This document shows, piece after piece, positions 54,165 through 64,000 of a stretch of 64,000 bases of DNA. Where the stretch lies: assembly GCA_014155875.1 (NCBI GenBank), contig JACEFZ010026873.1, forward strand, positions 165,001 to 229,000, read 5' to 3'. The DNA comes from Cepaea nemoralis. Its lineage: Eukaryota > Mollusca > Gastropoda > Stylommatophora > Helicidae. The position numbers and the translations under genes are program-made. The notes beneath the pieces are model-generated. The model made no database searches, was not told the DNA's origin, and saw nothing but the letters and a program-made list of their open reading frames with translations. The first letter of the stretch is position 1. Every line of letters begins with the position of its first letter.

Positions 54165-54344
54165 CTCGCGTTCGAAACACAACTGCGTGCGATTTGGTAG
54201 CAGACCGCGCTGCGTTGGTTTTGCGTTGGTATCGGTGCCGGTCGTTCAGAAAGCGATGACAAACTACTGACCGTAAACTAGTCAAGAGATCACAGCGGCA
54301 GAAATGCTGGTCTTGACTGCGATGTCTTGTAAAAAAGGATATGC
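54165..54344 (+). mobile_element. SINE-A copy 10, head truncated
   Basis: Starts at the B box (GCGTTCGAAACACAACTGCG), then GTGCGATTTGGTAGCAGACC, GGTGCCGGTCGTTCAGAAAG, CTACTGACCGTAAACTAGTC and the end TGTCTTGTAAAAAAGGATAT. Confidence 0.85.
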
Positions 54345-54855
54345 CAAAAACAGTATAGACTTGCTATGTATTATATGTCGTTGTTTTTCAGAAGTGTGGA
54401 TGTTTCTGTATGGGTGATAGCTGACACTTGCTTTTTGGCATCTAATTTGGAATTCTCAGTTTGTTCTGCCATTCTCCGTGATTCCCCAAAAAAGACACAA
54501 CGTAATCTGTTTCCTTATCTTTGCTTTTCGCCCTACCATCCTGTCATAGTGTGTTACAGCACAGGTGGTGGTGTTTCCTCACAAACACATCAATTATTGA
54601 CGAACTTAATTATAGGTTAGGTCTATAAAGTATGATTCCACCAACTGATAAGTCTACTTTGTTGACACATTGATGCAATTTTTTAGCAGGCACACTACTA
54701 ATACATTGATGAATATTTCAACAGACACACTACTAATATTTTGTGTGGATATTTGCTTGTTTGGCTTCCATTGAATTATTCATTGTTTAATTCCCTGACT
54801 GGCTCTCTGATACAATAGGACGTTCAGATAATAAGAGAAGTTTTGATTGCGGTTA
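54345..54855. other. No gene recognised
   Basis: Short frames; a weak 'agacacactactaat' duplicate at 54685-54740. Confidence 0.4.
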
Positions 54856-54857
54856 TT

Positions 54858-55138
54858 TCTTCTTCTTCTTCTTCTTCTTCTTCTTCTTCTTCTTCTTCTT
54901 CTTCTTCTTCTTCTTCTTCTTCTTCTTCTTCTTCTTCTTCTTCTTCTTCTTCTTCTTCTTCTCCTCCTCCTCCTCCTCCTCCTTCTTCTTCTTCTTCTTC
55001 TTCTTCTTCTTCTTCTTCTTCTTCTTCTTCTTCTTCTTCTTCTTCTTCTTCTTCTTCTTCTTCTTCTGCTTCTTCTTCTTCTTCTTCTTCTTCTTCTTCT
55101 TCTTCTTCTTCTTCTTCTTCTTCTTCTTCTTCTTCTAG
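54858..55138. repeat. (TTC)n polypyrimidine microsatellite
   Basis: About 280 bp, with (TCC)n at 54961-54982 and GCTTC and TAGTTC interruptions at 55067 and 55135. Followed by (CTAC)n at 55155-55190. Confidence 0.95.
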
Positions 55139-55190
55139 TTCTTCTATCTGCTTACCTACCTACCTACCTACCTACCTACCTACCTACCTA

Positions 55191-55689
55191 TCTGCCCATC
55201 CACCTGCCTTTATACTGCCTCTCCTTTTATTTTATCTTCTTCTTCTTGTGCGTGTGTCTAATTGTAATTATATGTTGTCTGTATGTGCATGGATGTTGAA
55301 CGTTTGTTGCTTGCTTTTCGATGCTTGAATCAAGGGTAGTTACTTCATACTGGATACTTTAGCTTTATAACTTTATACCAAACAATCAATTTTAATTACT
55401 CTACCTTTGCTGAAAATCAACCAAACTAGTTTGTTTCTTTGTTTTTGTTTTTGTGGTATATGTAATTGAAATCGCCATTGCATTATCCATTTTATGTCTG
55501 TTGTTCTTTATATAATCTTAAGATGTTTATACCTTACCTCAGCATTATCGGCATGCTGTGCTACTGGCCAATACTTGGTTATTGAATCGGTAATTTTACT
55601 CACGACAATCCCACACATACTGAGTCCTCTTTCTTGAAAGCCACCCAAGAGTTCTCATGCTGTTAGTATAGAATAAAAGTGTGATAAAG
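55191..55689. other. No gene recognised
   Basis: AT-rich, short frames only. Confidence 0.4.
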
Positions 55690-55993
55690 TATTCTGTATA
55701 TCTAAACCTGTCAGATGAGATGATTGAGGAGAGCTGCCAACTTAACTATCCGAAACCGAACAAGAAATTATGCTATCAGACAGATATTAGGGTCAACACC
55801 TTGTGCTATATATATTGAAGGTCAGAAAATCAAATGGGTCGGTCATCTTGTTAGAATTCAACATTCCAACCACCAGCACAGGGCATACAATACATAAAAT
55901 CTGCGACGAAAGCAAGAGGACGCCCGAGAAGAGAATGGATTGACGAGTTTTATATACACGTCCCTATGATGTTTGACGGGAAATGTGGAAGAC
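55690..55993 (+). pseudogene. LINE C-terminal fragment leading into (GAT)n
   Basis: Contains IKWVGHLVRIQHSNHQH (about 55828-55880) and, in another frame, KQEDAREENGLTSF. WVGHLVRI is the post-RT block. The tail CGATGATGATGATGGTAATG continues directly as the GAT array. Confidence 0.75.
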
Positions 55994-56009
55994 GATGATG
56001 ATGATGGTA

Positions 56010-56047
<38 letters not shown>

Positions 56048-56049
56048 TA

Positions 56050-56111
<62 letters not shown>

Positions 56112-56128
56112 AATGATGATGATGATAT
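55994..56128. repeat. (GAT)n microsatellite
   Basis: About 130 bp of (GAT)n with a GAATAAT and a GATAAT interruption. Directly adjoins the LINE 3' end. Confidence 0.95.
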
Positions 56129-56617
56129 GCTGATTTAAATTCCTTTCCAAAATAATTGATTTAAATTGTAACAATTACCGGGGTTCATACAAAACCTTGG
56201 GCAGTGCCGTTGTGTTCGTGAAGATGTAAATTGTCATTGTTTTCATTTACCTTAAGAATTTTTCTTGTAAAACTGTGCTCTGTATAATTGTATGATATCC
56301 TCGTCGTTTTAATTTTATCCAGACAACTTACTTTCCAAAACACAGCCCACACGGTGTAGATATTTTAAAATATCAGATCATCATCATTTTATGTCCTGCT
56401 AAATATCGCACGTGATCATATATTTCCACACATACCTCGTGCCGTTGGTGATCTGGATCAATTATGTTGATGACGTTTTACACATACATATTAATTGGGG
56501 AACACTATAAGGCCACTAATACAGTTCATAAATAAAACCACACGTACTGTTTGGAACTTATAGAATTAAATGCAGGAAGTAGGGACTAGAGAACGCATTA
56601 CAAAAAAGTGTTAGTTG
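56129..56617. other. No gene recognised
   Basis: AT-rich. Ends at SINE-A copy 11. Confidence 0.4.
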
Positions 56618-56784
56618 CATATCCTTTACAGGACGTCGCAGTCAACACCGGCATGTGTTGACTGTGTGTGATGTCTTGTTAAGTTTACGTTCAGTAGTTT
56701 CCCATTGCTTACTGAACAACCGGCACCCATACCATTTTATTGTTAAAAATCCAACGCAAGGCAGTATGTTGCCAAATCGCCCTC
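56618..56784 (-). mobile_element. SINE-A copy 11
   Basis: Begins GCATATCCTTTACAGGACGT and includes GTTTACGTTCAGTAGTTTCC, TGAACAACCGGCACCCATAC and GCCAAATCGCCCTCAT. Its head side is interrupted by the LINE insertion that follows. Confidence 0.82.
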
Positions 56785-56795
56785 ATGACGCACTA
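56785..56795. repeat. Target-site duplication, left
   Basis: ATGACGCACTA, repeated exactly at 57029-57039. Confidence 0.88.
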
Positions 56796-57028
56796 TCATC
56801 ATCATCAAGTGCCCTGTCGGCTGGCGTAGGCGTTCATGGCTCTCCACAGATCTCGGTCTTTGGTTTTCTGGATCAACTCTGATGCTGATATTCCTCCGTG
56901 CCACCGTCTCAATCCATCCAGCATCATTTCTCTTGGTCTGCCTCTGCCTCTCTTCCCCTCGATCTTTCCAGTTGTCACGATGTTCTCCAGCGCCTCTCTT
57001 CTCATTACATGACCAAAGAAAGCTGTTT
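56796..57028 (-). pseudogene. 5'-truncated LINE insertion, open C-terminus
   Basis: 233-bp insertion. Minus strand: MRREALENIVTTGKIEGKRG, RGRPREMMLDGLRRWHGGIS, ASELIQKTKDRDLWRAMNAY, ASRQGT and stop, then a (TGA)n tail at 56804-56796. The 66-codon frame is undamaged, unlike the other copies of this subfamily. An exact 11-bp duplication flanks the insertion. Only the C-terminus is present, so it is dead on arrival. Confidence 0.93.
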
Positions 57029-57039
57029 ATGACGCACTA
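57029..57039. repeat. Target-site duplication, right
   Basis: ATGACGCACTA, identical to 56785-56795. Confidence 0.88.
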
Positions 57040-57264
57040 GGTATCATAACAATTTAAAACTATATTTACCGACAGGGATTCTAAGCTTTTACCTCCAAAT
57101 TAGGACGGTGCCTCGTTGCAGGTACCTTGACTCCTGACCAGTTAGACACCCTTAATAAATGTGTCATCATTAGCCATGTCTATCATCCAAAGAACTCACA
57201 ACTATGACATGTGGATAGAATGTTTACTTAACCTTTACTTTGTTATGTTGTCTAGTACATCCTT

Positions 57265-57445
57265 TAATCCCTACTTTTTTCGTCTACGTTTGTTGATGAT
57301 ATTCCTCTAAACCACGGTGTCAGTCCATCCAGCATCATTTCTCTTGGTCTGCCTCTGACATTTCTACCACGGATCTTTCTAGTCGTCACGATGGTTTTGT
57401 TCAGTGTCTTGGTCTCATTTTGTGATCAACGAACATTCTGTGTAG
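57265..57445 (-). pseudogene. LINE C-terminal fragment, GRGRPRE subfamily
   Basis: Minus strand: TIVTTRKIRGRNVRGRPREM, MLDGLTPWFRGIS. An older relative of 56796-57028 lacking its tail. Confidence 0.8.
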
Positions 57446-57762
57446 CTTTCTTAAATGTGTATATCATGTTCTACTTTTACTAGCCTGTTCCAAAACTTCT
57501 TTGCTAGTGAATCTGGCAGGCAAAGGAAACCTTCACATTGCCCTCAGAATTCACAAACCTCATGGCTTCCAAGGTCATCCTAATGTGTCCAAAATATGAT
57601 GTATATTTTTTTTTAATTTGTTTTTAAAATCCGATATGACATCACGTTATAAATGTATGATCTTGCATGGTGTGCTGCAATTTATGCTGGAAGCAGACTT
57701 CGTTAAAATATAAAATTATTTTTTTTACATGATATATCCTTTGATTTTTATTGTAGTGTTTT
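57446..57762. other. No gene recognised
   Basis: AT-rich with T runs; no motif. Confidence 0.4.
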
Positions 57763-57817
57763 GTGTGTGTGTGTGTGTGTGTGCTTACGTGCGTGCGTGT
57801 TTGCGTGCGCGCGCGTG

Positions 57818-57872
<55 letters not shown>
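57763..57872. repeat. (GT)n microsatellite
   Basis: (GT)n with a GCGTGCGTGTTTGCGTGCGC interruption, potential Z-DNA. Confidence 0.95.
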
Positions 57873-58144
57873 AGAATGTTAACTATATAAGAGGTTAAGG
57901 ATATATTATTTTCCTACCATCGTCATTTCAAAATGTGTATTCCAATTGCTAATTTTCATAATTTATGGATTTTCATCACAAGCCATATTTTGTTAACTGA
58001 AAATGTTATAAACTCTATTTATTATTTTTTTTTTGGGGGGGGGGGGGAGGAGGATGGGTTGGTATTATGTTTAACATCTATAGCTTAGAATATCATGTCC
58101 TCGGGCACTTACTTTTACTCTGCTATTTTAAATAACGAAGACAC
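57873..58144. other. No gene; poly-G run at 58035
   Basis: AT-rich with a G-run at 58035-58047. Confidence 0.4.
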
Positions 58145-58225
58145 AAACAATAGATTGCACGATTTATTGCCTGGCATATTTCGCTGCATCTCGTCAGGTA
58201 CATACTGCAGAAATCACACAACTTA
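58145..58225. repeat. Short dispersed repeat next to Penelope-like fragment
   Basis: ATTGCACGATTTATTGCCTG, TCGCTGCATCTCGTCAGGTA and CATACTGCAGA recur at 63570-63630. Here it lies about 60 bp past the stop of the GIY-YIG fragment on its strand, so it may be the element's 3' UTR. Confidence 0.55.
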
Positions 58226-58284
58226 CGTGAATTAACTAGATAAATCCTTCAAGTTGAAATATACACATATTCGCACAGCAATGT

Positions 58285-58700
58285 CACTTATCTACCACGG
58301 TAATTTTAAGCTGACTAACATGTCTTTCTGTTTGCACAATTCTGGCTTGCGTTGATAGATCATAATTGCTTCTGCAAATTTTAACAAGCGAGTATTTTGT
58401 GTGTTAAACAACACGCGAAATGCAGTGTCTCTGTCCACCATATGGCCACTGTCGACAATGTGCCTACCGATTGAAGACGCCGGGAGCTTCCGGTGTGTCG
58501 GCCCCACGAGGCTAGCATCTCCTGTTGTGTTGTATCTTGTTGACCCATTGAGGTATGTGTTCTGACACCCGTTTGTTAAGTTGTCTCTCTGTCCTACCAA
58601 TGTAAACGGCCTGGCATCTACATGTGAATTGGTAAATACAATTGTTTGTGGCGTACAGAGGAACAGGATCCTTGACTGCTGGTGTAGGAATCGGCACTGG
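58285..58700 (-). pseudogene. Penelope-like element C-terminus, GIY-YIG endonuclease
   Basis: Minus strand from about 58690: PLYATNNCIYQFTCRCQAVY, IGRTERQLNKRVSEHIPQWV, then after a frameshift near 58515 SLVGPTHRKLPASSIGRHIV, DSGHMVDRDTAFRVL, LLKFAEAIMIYQRKPELCKQ and a stop at 58292. The Y-x-F-x-C-x-C...YIGRT...L..R..EH pattern followed by SSIGRH is the GIY-YIG-type nuclease of Penelope-like elements; the Cys pair is typical of that lineage. It would nick target DNA for reverse transcription. RT is absent, cut off near 58700 where SINE-B copy 5 begins. Confidence 0.82.
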
Positions 58701-58908
58701 ACTGAGTTGTGCATGTGGATTAGCTTTCCCTATTACCAGTGTTCCTCGCCATCAAGTGAGTGTACCCACTGCTACTTCAGAGGTACTTGTAATTTACGTC
58801 CCCAAGTCAAGGACGAGAAGTCAACATTTCAGTCCAACAGCCCGATGTAGGGTTTTAACCCCTTAACTAGGCATCACCACACCGGAATGCGTGTTTTTAT
58901 GCTGACCT
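58692..58908 (-). mobile_element. SINE-B copy 5
   Basis: Minus strand: TGATGCCTAGTTAAGGGGTT (degenerate head and B box), the CTTGACTTGGGGACGTAAAT block, AAGTACCTCTGAAGTAGC and TAATCCACATGCACAACT at about 58725-58700. Confidence 0.78.
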
Positions 58909-59124
58909 CTTAATGTGTAAATGAAACAATGTATGAGGGCAGAGAGATAAGAAGAGCAGAATGTTAGATGGATCTTCGCGCTGAATTCTTAATCTTTTGA
59001 AAATAGTTCATTAACTCTTTCGTTCTCTCGTTCTTTATGACGATATCTATTCTGATGTCATTGTTTCCTCAATACTGTCACTAGCATTACCTGTATAAAC
59101 TAACTCGCAATGCAAATGTCTTTG
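58909..59124. other. No gene recognised
   Basis: Contains CTTTCGTTCTCTCGTTCTTT-like sequence; no motif. Confidence 0.4.
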
Positions 59125-59295
59125 TGGAAGTGTATGACGGGGATAGTCAAACTTTGTGGAATTTGTATGATGGGGATAGACCCACTTTGTGGAATGTGTA
59201 TGATGGGGATAGTCAAACTTTGTGGAATTTGTATGATGGGGATAGTCCCACTTTGTGGAATTTGTATGATGGGGATAGTCAAACTTTGTATGTTA
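59125..59295. repeat. 33-bp minisatellite, about 5 units
   Basis: Unit TATGATGGGGATAGTCAAAC + TTTGTGGAATTTG alternating CAAAC/CCCAC. The 33-bp period keeps frames open by chance. Confidence 0.92.
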
Positions 59296-60237
59296 TTTCA
59301 CGGCTTTTACTATCTTTTATATTTCTCTCACGGTGTGTTTCTGTGAATTAACTGTATGACTAAATTTTTCCACTGGCTTTTCTTTGCTTGAAAAAGCAAT
59401 CATTTGTTTTGCTTCAATTTCTTATAATCTTGAAGTCTAGGATGTTAGTGTCTCTTCTATTTCCTCTATAATTGTGTTGTTTCAGTTTTTACTTCCCCTG
59501 TGTATTTTGTTATAATTGGATGTCAACTAAGGTACTGGGTTCTTGGTCCAATTTTCTTTGGGAATTTCCGACGGGAATCAGGATTTAGCTTTCGAGGCGG
59601 CTGAAAGGATAGCAGTGCCACTGGTCGAAACAAGGACTGCTTAGTTATACATGGTCTTATCCATTCGACGCCATGGCTTTTATCTTTATAATTATTCTTT
59701 CCATCTACTCAAACTCGCTGTCTTCTTCTGGCTCGTTATCTTCATCTTGACAAGTTCACGTCATTAAGTGACGTGACTTACAACTGTCGACATCTCACTG
59801 TTACGGACGGTTGAATGTTGCTCTTTCATTCTCTATCATCTCTAATTACTGACTGGCAGAATACAACTCGACCTGTATTTGATAACGCAACATAGACTCA
59901 GTTTTCTATACTCTATTGTCCTATGACATACAATACAGCTCATATATACAAACCATACAATACGTATAAACTCGAGACACAATTATCGATCATTATTATG
60001 GCGGCACAATCACTGGCCATTGCCATCTTCACAATGTGACTCGGTCCACACTCCGCCATGGTCCAACGAAGAATGGCCGATCAAGGAGACGCTTTGCTTG
60101 CTGCAGAGCGAATCCCGGCGCTTTTCACGCCGTGTGAAAAGTAATCATATGCGGGTCACTTTTAACGGTCTAGCGTACAAACTAGACCGTCATTCTGAAC
60201 ACTGCAATGACCTATGATACTGGTAAATTGGATCAAG
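59296..60237. other. No gene recognised
   Basis: About 940 bp without visible repeats. A 65-codon frame at 60020-60217 (QCDSVHTPPWSNEEWPIKE...) has no recognised domain. Low-copy sequence; a short host exon cannot be excluded. Confidence 0.35.
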
Positions 60238-60350
60238 GCAAACAGTGCTCGCTATTAAACTTCCCGTGCGCTGATGGCGTAGTTGGGCATTCAGTCTCTG
60301 CGTGGCCATTAATTTGGATTTAAATTTTGACTTATTGCTCTGAAAACAAA
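60238..60350 (+). mobile_element. SINE-B fragment (copy 7)
   Basis: TATTAAACTTCCCGTGCGCT, GATGGCGTAGTTGGGCATTC and a TTGACTTATTGCTC block resemble the head region of SINE-B; the rest is missing. Confidence 0.5.
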
Positions 60351-60735
60351 GGCGAACCAATGAACGCAAAATTGCTTAGACTGGAAATTTGGGGTTTATC
60401 GCAACGTCCTGCCGATGGACATGCAGAATTTAACCTCAGGATTTATATGCAAAAGCACAGAATGAGTTATACTCTCCCTCTGTTAGTTGGATTTATGTGT
60501 AACTCACTCCAGATGAACATAATACAACGGACATTCTCCGCGGGGCAGCTAGAAAACGGAAGTGGACAAGGAATGGGTGTATACAGCAAAGATCCAAAGA
60601 GGCAGCGCGAGGCAGTTGAATCTTGGGCATAGCTAATAACCAATGAGAATCGGCATTTTTTACAGATCTTTGCAGCCGTTTTGTAGATTCAGAGAAGTGT
60701 GTTTCCGCTTTTTTGTGTGTGTGTGTGTGTGCTCG
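60351..60735. other. No gene recognised
   Basis: A 101-codon frame (60327-60632) with no recognised domain. Confidence 0.35.
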
Positions 60736-61000
60736 CTTTAAACTCAAGCGTAGTCCATACACGTTCTACTAGTTCTAGCGCAGTGAAATGATTTTTGCGT
60801 GTGGATTAGCTTACCTATCACCCGTGTCCCTTGCCATCAGGAGAACGCACTCCGACTTCTGAAGTACGTATAATTTACGTCCCCGAGTCAAGGACGAGAA
60901 TTCAACATTTTAGTCCAACTGACTGTATAGGTGTTGAACCCGCTACCTGGGCATCGGCAAACCGGAAATCATCGATGTTATCAATTCGGCCATTCTGACC
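60736..61000 (-). mobile_element. SINE-B copy 6
   Basis: Minus strand: AATGGCCGAATTGATAACAT (A box), GCGGGTTCAACACCTATAC (B box), CCTTGACTCGGGGACGTAAA, GAAGTCGGAGTGCG, GATGGCAAGGGACACGGG, TAATCCACACGCAAAAATC and ACTACGCTTGAGTTTAAA. Near full length. Confidence 0.85.
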
Positions 61001-61019
61001 GCCTATCTTGGCCGATGAA

Positions 61020-61400
61020 ACGGAGTTCGTGCACTGTACTTAGATGCTTCTTGTGTTTTATAGAAGTGGACTAGGACTCTTATATAGATATAGATGTGCT
61101 ATGACAGTGACCATTAAACATAACCGCAACTAATTTCGATGAAGAGAAACACTTTGAGTAATGATCTTGAACTCAGTGAAGGGAGACTTCTGCAGCAAGT
61201 AGATGAGACAATAGTTCGTGCATTGTTCTGAAAAACTGTTTATATCATATTTGAGGAGACTGAGACACTTATATAGATATATGTGTGCACGGAAAGTGAC
61301 CCTTAAATAAAACCATCACTAGTACCAATGGAGAGATGCACTTTAAGTAATCATATCGAACAACTATGAAGGAAGACTTCTGCAGACAAGAAGCCATGGA
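61020..61400. repeat. Two ~190-bp tandem units
   Basis: Unit 1 (about 61027-61212) and unit 2 (about 61213-61400) share TTCGTGCA.TGT, GACACTTATATAGATATA, GTGACC.TTAAA.A.AACC, AGAGA..CACTTT.AGTAAT and GACTTCTGCAG. Divergence is high. Confidence 0.8.
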
Positions 61401-61880
61401 AAGGAAGAACAAGCGGTTCTGTGGGCATCTTCCTGCGCTTGAAGAAGGCAGCATCAACCCAATGTTAGACATGACTGTGGGAAGATATGCACCTGCATCA
61501 TGTGCATCGCCAACTGGCGTATGTAATCATGATTCTCCATATATTGCGATCTATCATAGCACGTATTAATCAGTATGCTGACAACGCTGTCAAGAATCTT
61601 CTCTCGCTGTCTTCCTCTATTTCTCTGTCCATAAATCTGTCATGTTGTCAAACCAGGTACTTTATTTGTTCTCATCAAAAAGATTGTGGTCAAACTGTGA
61701 TGATTGCCTGTTGTTTATGATAAATTAGCTTCATGTATTAGCCTCTTTGAAGTCATTTAGATTACTCATTTAGCTGTGCAAATCGTTTTCGGCATTTGTC
61801 ATTTGAACCACGTCTCTGAGACCAGAGTTGAGTTTCTTTCTTTACTAATTCAATACCTTTATTGCTTATTAAATTGGAAT
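61401..61880. other. No gene recognised
   Basis: Short frames without recognised domain. Confidence 0.4.
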
Positions 61881-61884
61881 TCCT

Positions 61885-62350
61885 TATTATTCATCATCAT
61901 CATCATTTGCCATGTCGATAAGCGTAGGCTGTCAAGTTTCGCCATCTCACGCGATCACCAAAGTCGTGGATCGGCTCAGTGATGCTGTCTCTACCATATC
62001 AAGTTGTCAAGATATCCAAGTATTTAATGCTCTGCCTTCCCTTTGTTCTCTTCCTCTTAATCTTGGCAGTTGTTGCCACGTTATTCAGTGTATTTCTTCT
62101 CATAATGTGTCCAAAAAACTGTGACTGTCTATGTCTAATTTCTCTAAACAGTTTACGGTTTTCATTTGTTTCTTGTAGTACTTGGTCATTGGGTTTTCTG
62201 TCTGTCCATAGTATTCTTTGCATTTGCCTTAACCACATTTCCACAGCCATCAGGTGCTTTTCAGCTTGTCTGATCATTGTCCACGCTTCTCATCAATACA
62301 AAAGTACAGGTTCGATGTAACACCTCAGCACCGCCAAACTAACCTGATAT
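61885..62350 (-). pseudogene. LINE C-terminal half with (TGA)n tail
   Basis: Minus strand: LRCYIEPVLLY, a double stop, EAWTMIRQAEKHLMAVEMWL, RQMQRILWTDRKPNDQVLQE, QFFGHIMRRNTLNNVATTAK, KRKRTKGRQSIKYLDILTT, EPIHDFGDREMAKLDSLRLS, then CGACATGGCAAATGATGATG tail. Same subfamily as the YADD copy at 33687-34473. Long open part (92 codons) but no RT palm. Confidence 0.88.
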
Positions 62351-62465
62351 CCTTGCATTAACACCCTGTGGTGTTTTCTTGAGCCGTTATGATCACTAAT
62401 AAAATGGACTAAATGTGACAAAATGCATACATGCAATGAAGAATAGTTACAGCATACAATGTTGT

Positions 62466-62467
<2 letters not shown>
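62351..62467. other. Spacer before GA array
   Basis: No recognisable content. Confidence 0.4.

Positions 62468-62556
<89 letters not shown>
62468..62556. repeat. (GA)n microsatellite
   Basis: About 88 bp of pure GAGA. Confidence 0.95.
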
Positions 62557-62559
<3 letters not shown>

Positions 62560-62925
62560 TAGTACCTCACTGTGAGTGGCAGACATATCCCAAAGGATAG
62601 ACCAAGATCCTATTGGGATCCCATCTCTTTAGCTAGCTCATATATGACACCACGAATACCGCTTGTGTACGGCGGTGGCCACACTACGGGTAACAGTCTG
62701 ACTGGCTGGCTAAACTACATGAGTGAAGTAGGGGTAATATCCTACTTAGGGAATGTCCATCCCTAGTATACAAAAGACTGGGACGGTGAACAAGGCGGAT
62801 GAATCTATATAGAATAACAGCTTTGAAAGCGAAACAGCAGAGTGTGTGGCACACATAAGGTGTGTGTAGGTCAGGACACAGTAGTAAACATGGCTGTGAT
62901 CATGGAAGAGATTGGGACCTCACCA
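62557..62925. other. No gene recognised
   Basis: Short frames; may be LINE-related upstream of the fragment that follows, but no motif is clear. Confidence 0.35.
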
Positions 62926-62929
62926 CTTA

Positions 62930-63430
62930 GTATCCGACAGACAGCAATGCGACCACAACAGAATATTAACATCTAGCGAAATTAACAACGCATTAAAAAT
63001 TAGAATTGTCAAATGCTACGTATATTCAACACTATTGTATGGCGCGGAAGCCTGGACATTGAACAAGCAATTAGAAAGTCGGATAGATGCCCTGGAGATG
63101 TGAATATACAGAAGAATATGTCGTATTTCATGGAAACAGAAACAATCAAATACAGACGTTATTGAAAAACGGAATGAAACGAGAGTTGATGAAAGAAATA
63201 AAAAAGACGCAAGTGAAATATTTCGGCAACGTTAAAAGACATAACACTCAAATAAAAACCCATACTGGAGGGTTGAGGGCAAACAGCAAGAAGTAGACAA
63301 CGATGCAAGTGAGAAGACAACATCAAGAGATAGACGAACATCAGCCTGACAGAATGTACAGTCGGGGCGAGAGACAGACAGTGTTGGAGATCCATTACAG
63401 CCAACCTTCATTGTGGAGACGGCACCTGAT
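62930..63430 (+). pseudogene. LINE C-terminal fragment
   Basis: Reads ILTSSEINNALKIRIVKCYV, YSTLLYGAEAWTLNKQLESR, IDALEM, a stop, IYRRICRISWKQ, and in other frames MKRELMKEIKKTQVKYFGNV, KRHNTQIKTHTGGLRANSKK and ITANLHCGDGT-like text near 63420. LLYGAEAWTL and KYFGNVKRHN are post-RT LINE blocks. Several frameshifts. Confidence 0.85.
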
Positions 63431-63650
63431 TGGTTGGTTGACAGCATACAAGTGCAATAAACAGGAAACAACAATAATATATTTAACTAAACAAATCGCA
63501 AACTAATATAAATATGAAGCAATGTATTCTTTCAGTGAATTTAAACAGAGACAGCATAAACAAAATATTGCACGATTTCTTGCCTGACATATGTCGCTAC
63601 ATCTCCTCGGTTGCTTACTGCAGAGTTACATATTATGTGAAGTGAATCAA
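63431..63650. repeat. Spacer plus second copy of Penelope-associated repeat
   Basis: 63570-63630 shares ATTGCACGATTTCTTGCCTG, CATATGTCGCTACATCTCCT and TTACTGCAGAGTTA with 58145-58225, same orientation. The rest is unrecognised. Confidence 0.5.
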
Positions 63651-63654
63651 TGAG

Positions 63655-64000
63655 TAATACTGTTGCTGAAATAATACTGTTGCTGAAATAATACTGTTGC
63701 TGAAATGATACTGTTGCTGAAATAATACTGTTGCTGAAATAATACTGTTGCTGAAATAATAGTGTTGCTGAAATAATACTGTTGCTGAAATAATACTGTT
63801 GCTGAAATAATACTGTTGCTGAAATAATAGTGTTGCTAAAATAATAGTGTTGCTGAAATAATACTGTTGCTGAAATGATACTGTTGCTGAAATAATACTG
63901 TTGCTGAAATAATACTGTTGCTAAAATAATACTGTTGCTGAAATAATACTGTTGCTTAAATAATACTGTTGCTGAAATAATACTGTTGCTGAAATAATAC
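63655..64000. repeat. 20-bp minisatellite, runs off right edge
   Basis: Unit AATAATACTGTTGCTGAAAT, about 17 copies, with AGT for ACT and CTAAAAT variants. The array continues past the window. Confidence 0.95.

Noticed and set aside
63655..64000. Repeat-spacer array at the right edge
   Set aside because: Pure 20-bp tandem repeat without spacers.

Overview
The window looks like intergenic, repeat-saturated nuclear DNA of an invertebrate animal, most likely a mollusc (possibly a gastropod). The reasons are the mix of mariner elements, many non-LTR retrotransposon (LINE) C-terminal fragments of the 'GRGRPR..W' type, tRNA-derived SINEs, a Penelope-like GIY-YIG remnant, and very long GA, GACA, TTC and GGA microsatellites. 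The species cannot be read from the sequence. I found no convincing host protein-coding gene, rRNA or functional tRNA. Nearly all long open frames are microsatellite artefacts or decayed transposon pieces.

Layout. 0-10 kb: a LINE RNase H remnant, a dead mariner, LINE tails, and large TTC/AGA/GTA/GAA/GACA/GAAA arrays. 10-18 kb: several SINE families, a 156-bp higher-order repeat, a ~37-bp satellite of about 40 units, and a ~500-bp segment present twice. 18-20 kb: a palindromic mariner derivative and an internally deleted mariner. 20-25 kb: GA/GACA and GTTN arrays and an inverted cluster of SINEs. 25-36 kb: LINE tails, a 21-bp minisatellite of about 48 units, an ACACGCCTAC-type minisatellite, and a ~40-bp minisatellite interrupted by LINE insertions, one of them with a perfect 11-bp target duplication.

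36.4-47.3 kb is the standout. It is a complete, young LTR-retroelement structure of 10,897 bp with giant LTRs (3,813 and 3,816 bp, about two dozen differences). Its LTRs carry TGTGG...CCACA ends and are flanked by a perfect 5-bp duplication (GCCAC). There is a candidate primer-binding site and a polypurine tract, but the 3.27-kb internal region holds no gag, pol or env. This is the architecture described in plants as LARD (large retrotransposon derivative), so the element must have been mobilised in trans.

47.7-51.8 kb: an interspersed repeat beginning CTAGCTGACCCGG whose 5' part is itself tandemly repeated with (TCTG)n, and which appears to contain a 2.4-kb homopurine GGA array and a 105-bp LINE stub with its own target duplication. 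52-64 kb: further LINE fragments, a possible hAT end, SINEs, a Penelope-like GIY-YIG fragment, and a 20-bp minisatellite that runs off the right edge.

Two themes link the parts. First, many LINE 3' ends finish in short repeats (TGA, GAA, GATGA, GGAT, ATGA, GAT) and several pass straight into microsatellites, which suggests retrotransposon tails seeded part of the array load. Second, non-autonomous elements (giant-LTR element, SINEs, palindromic and deleted mariners) outnumber anything that could encode its own machinery; no intact transposase or reverse transcriptase is present.
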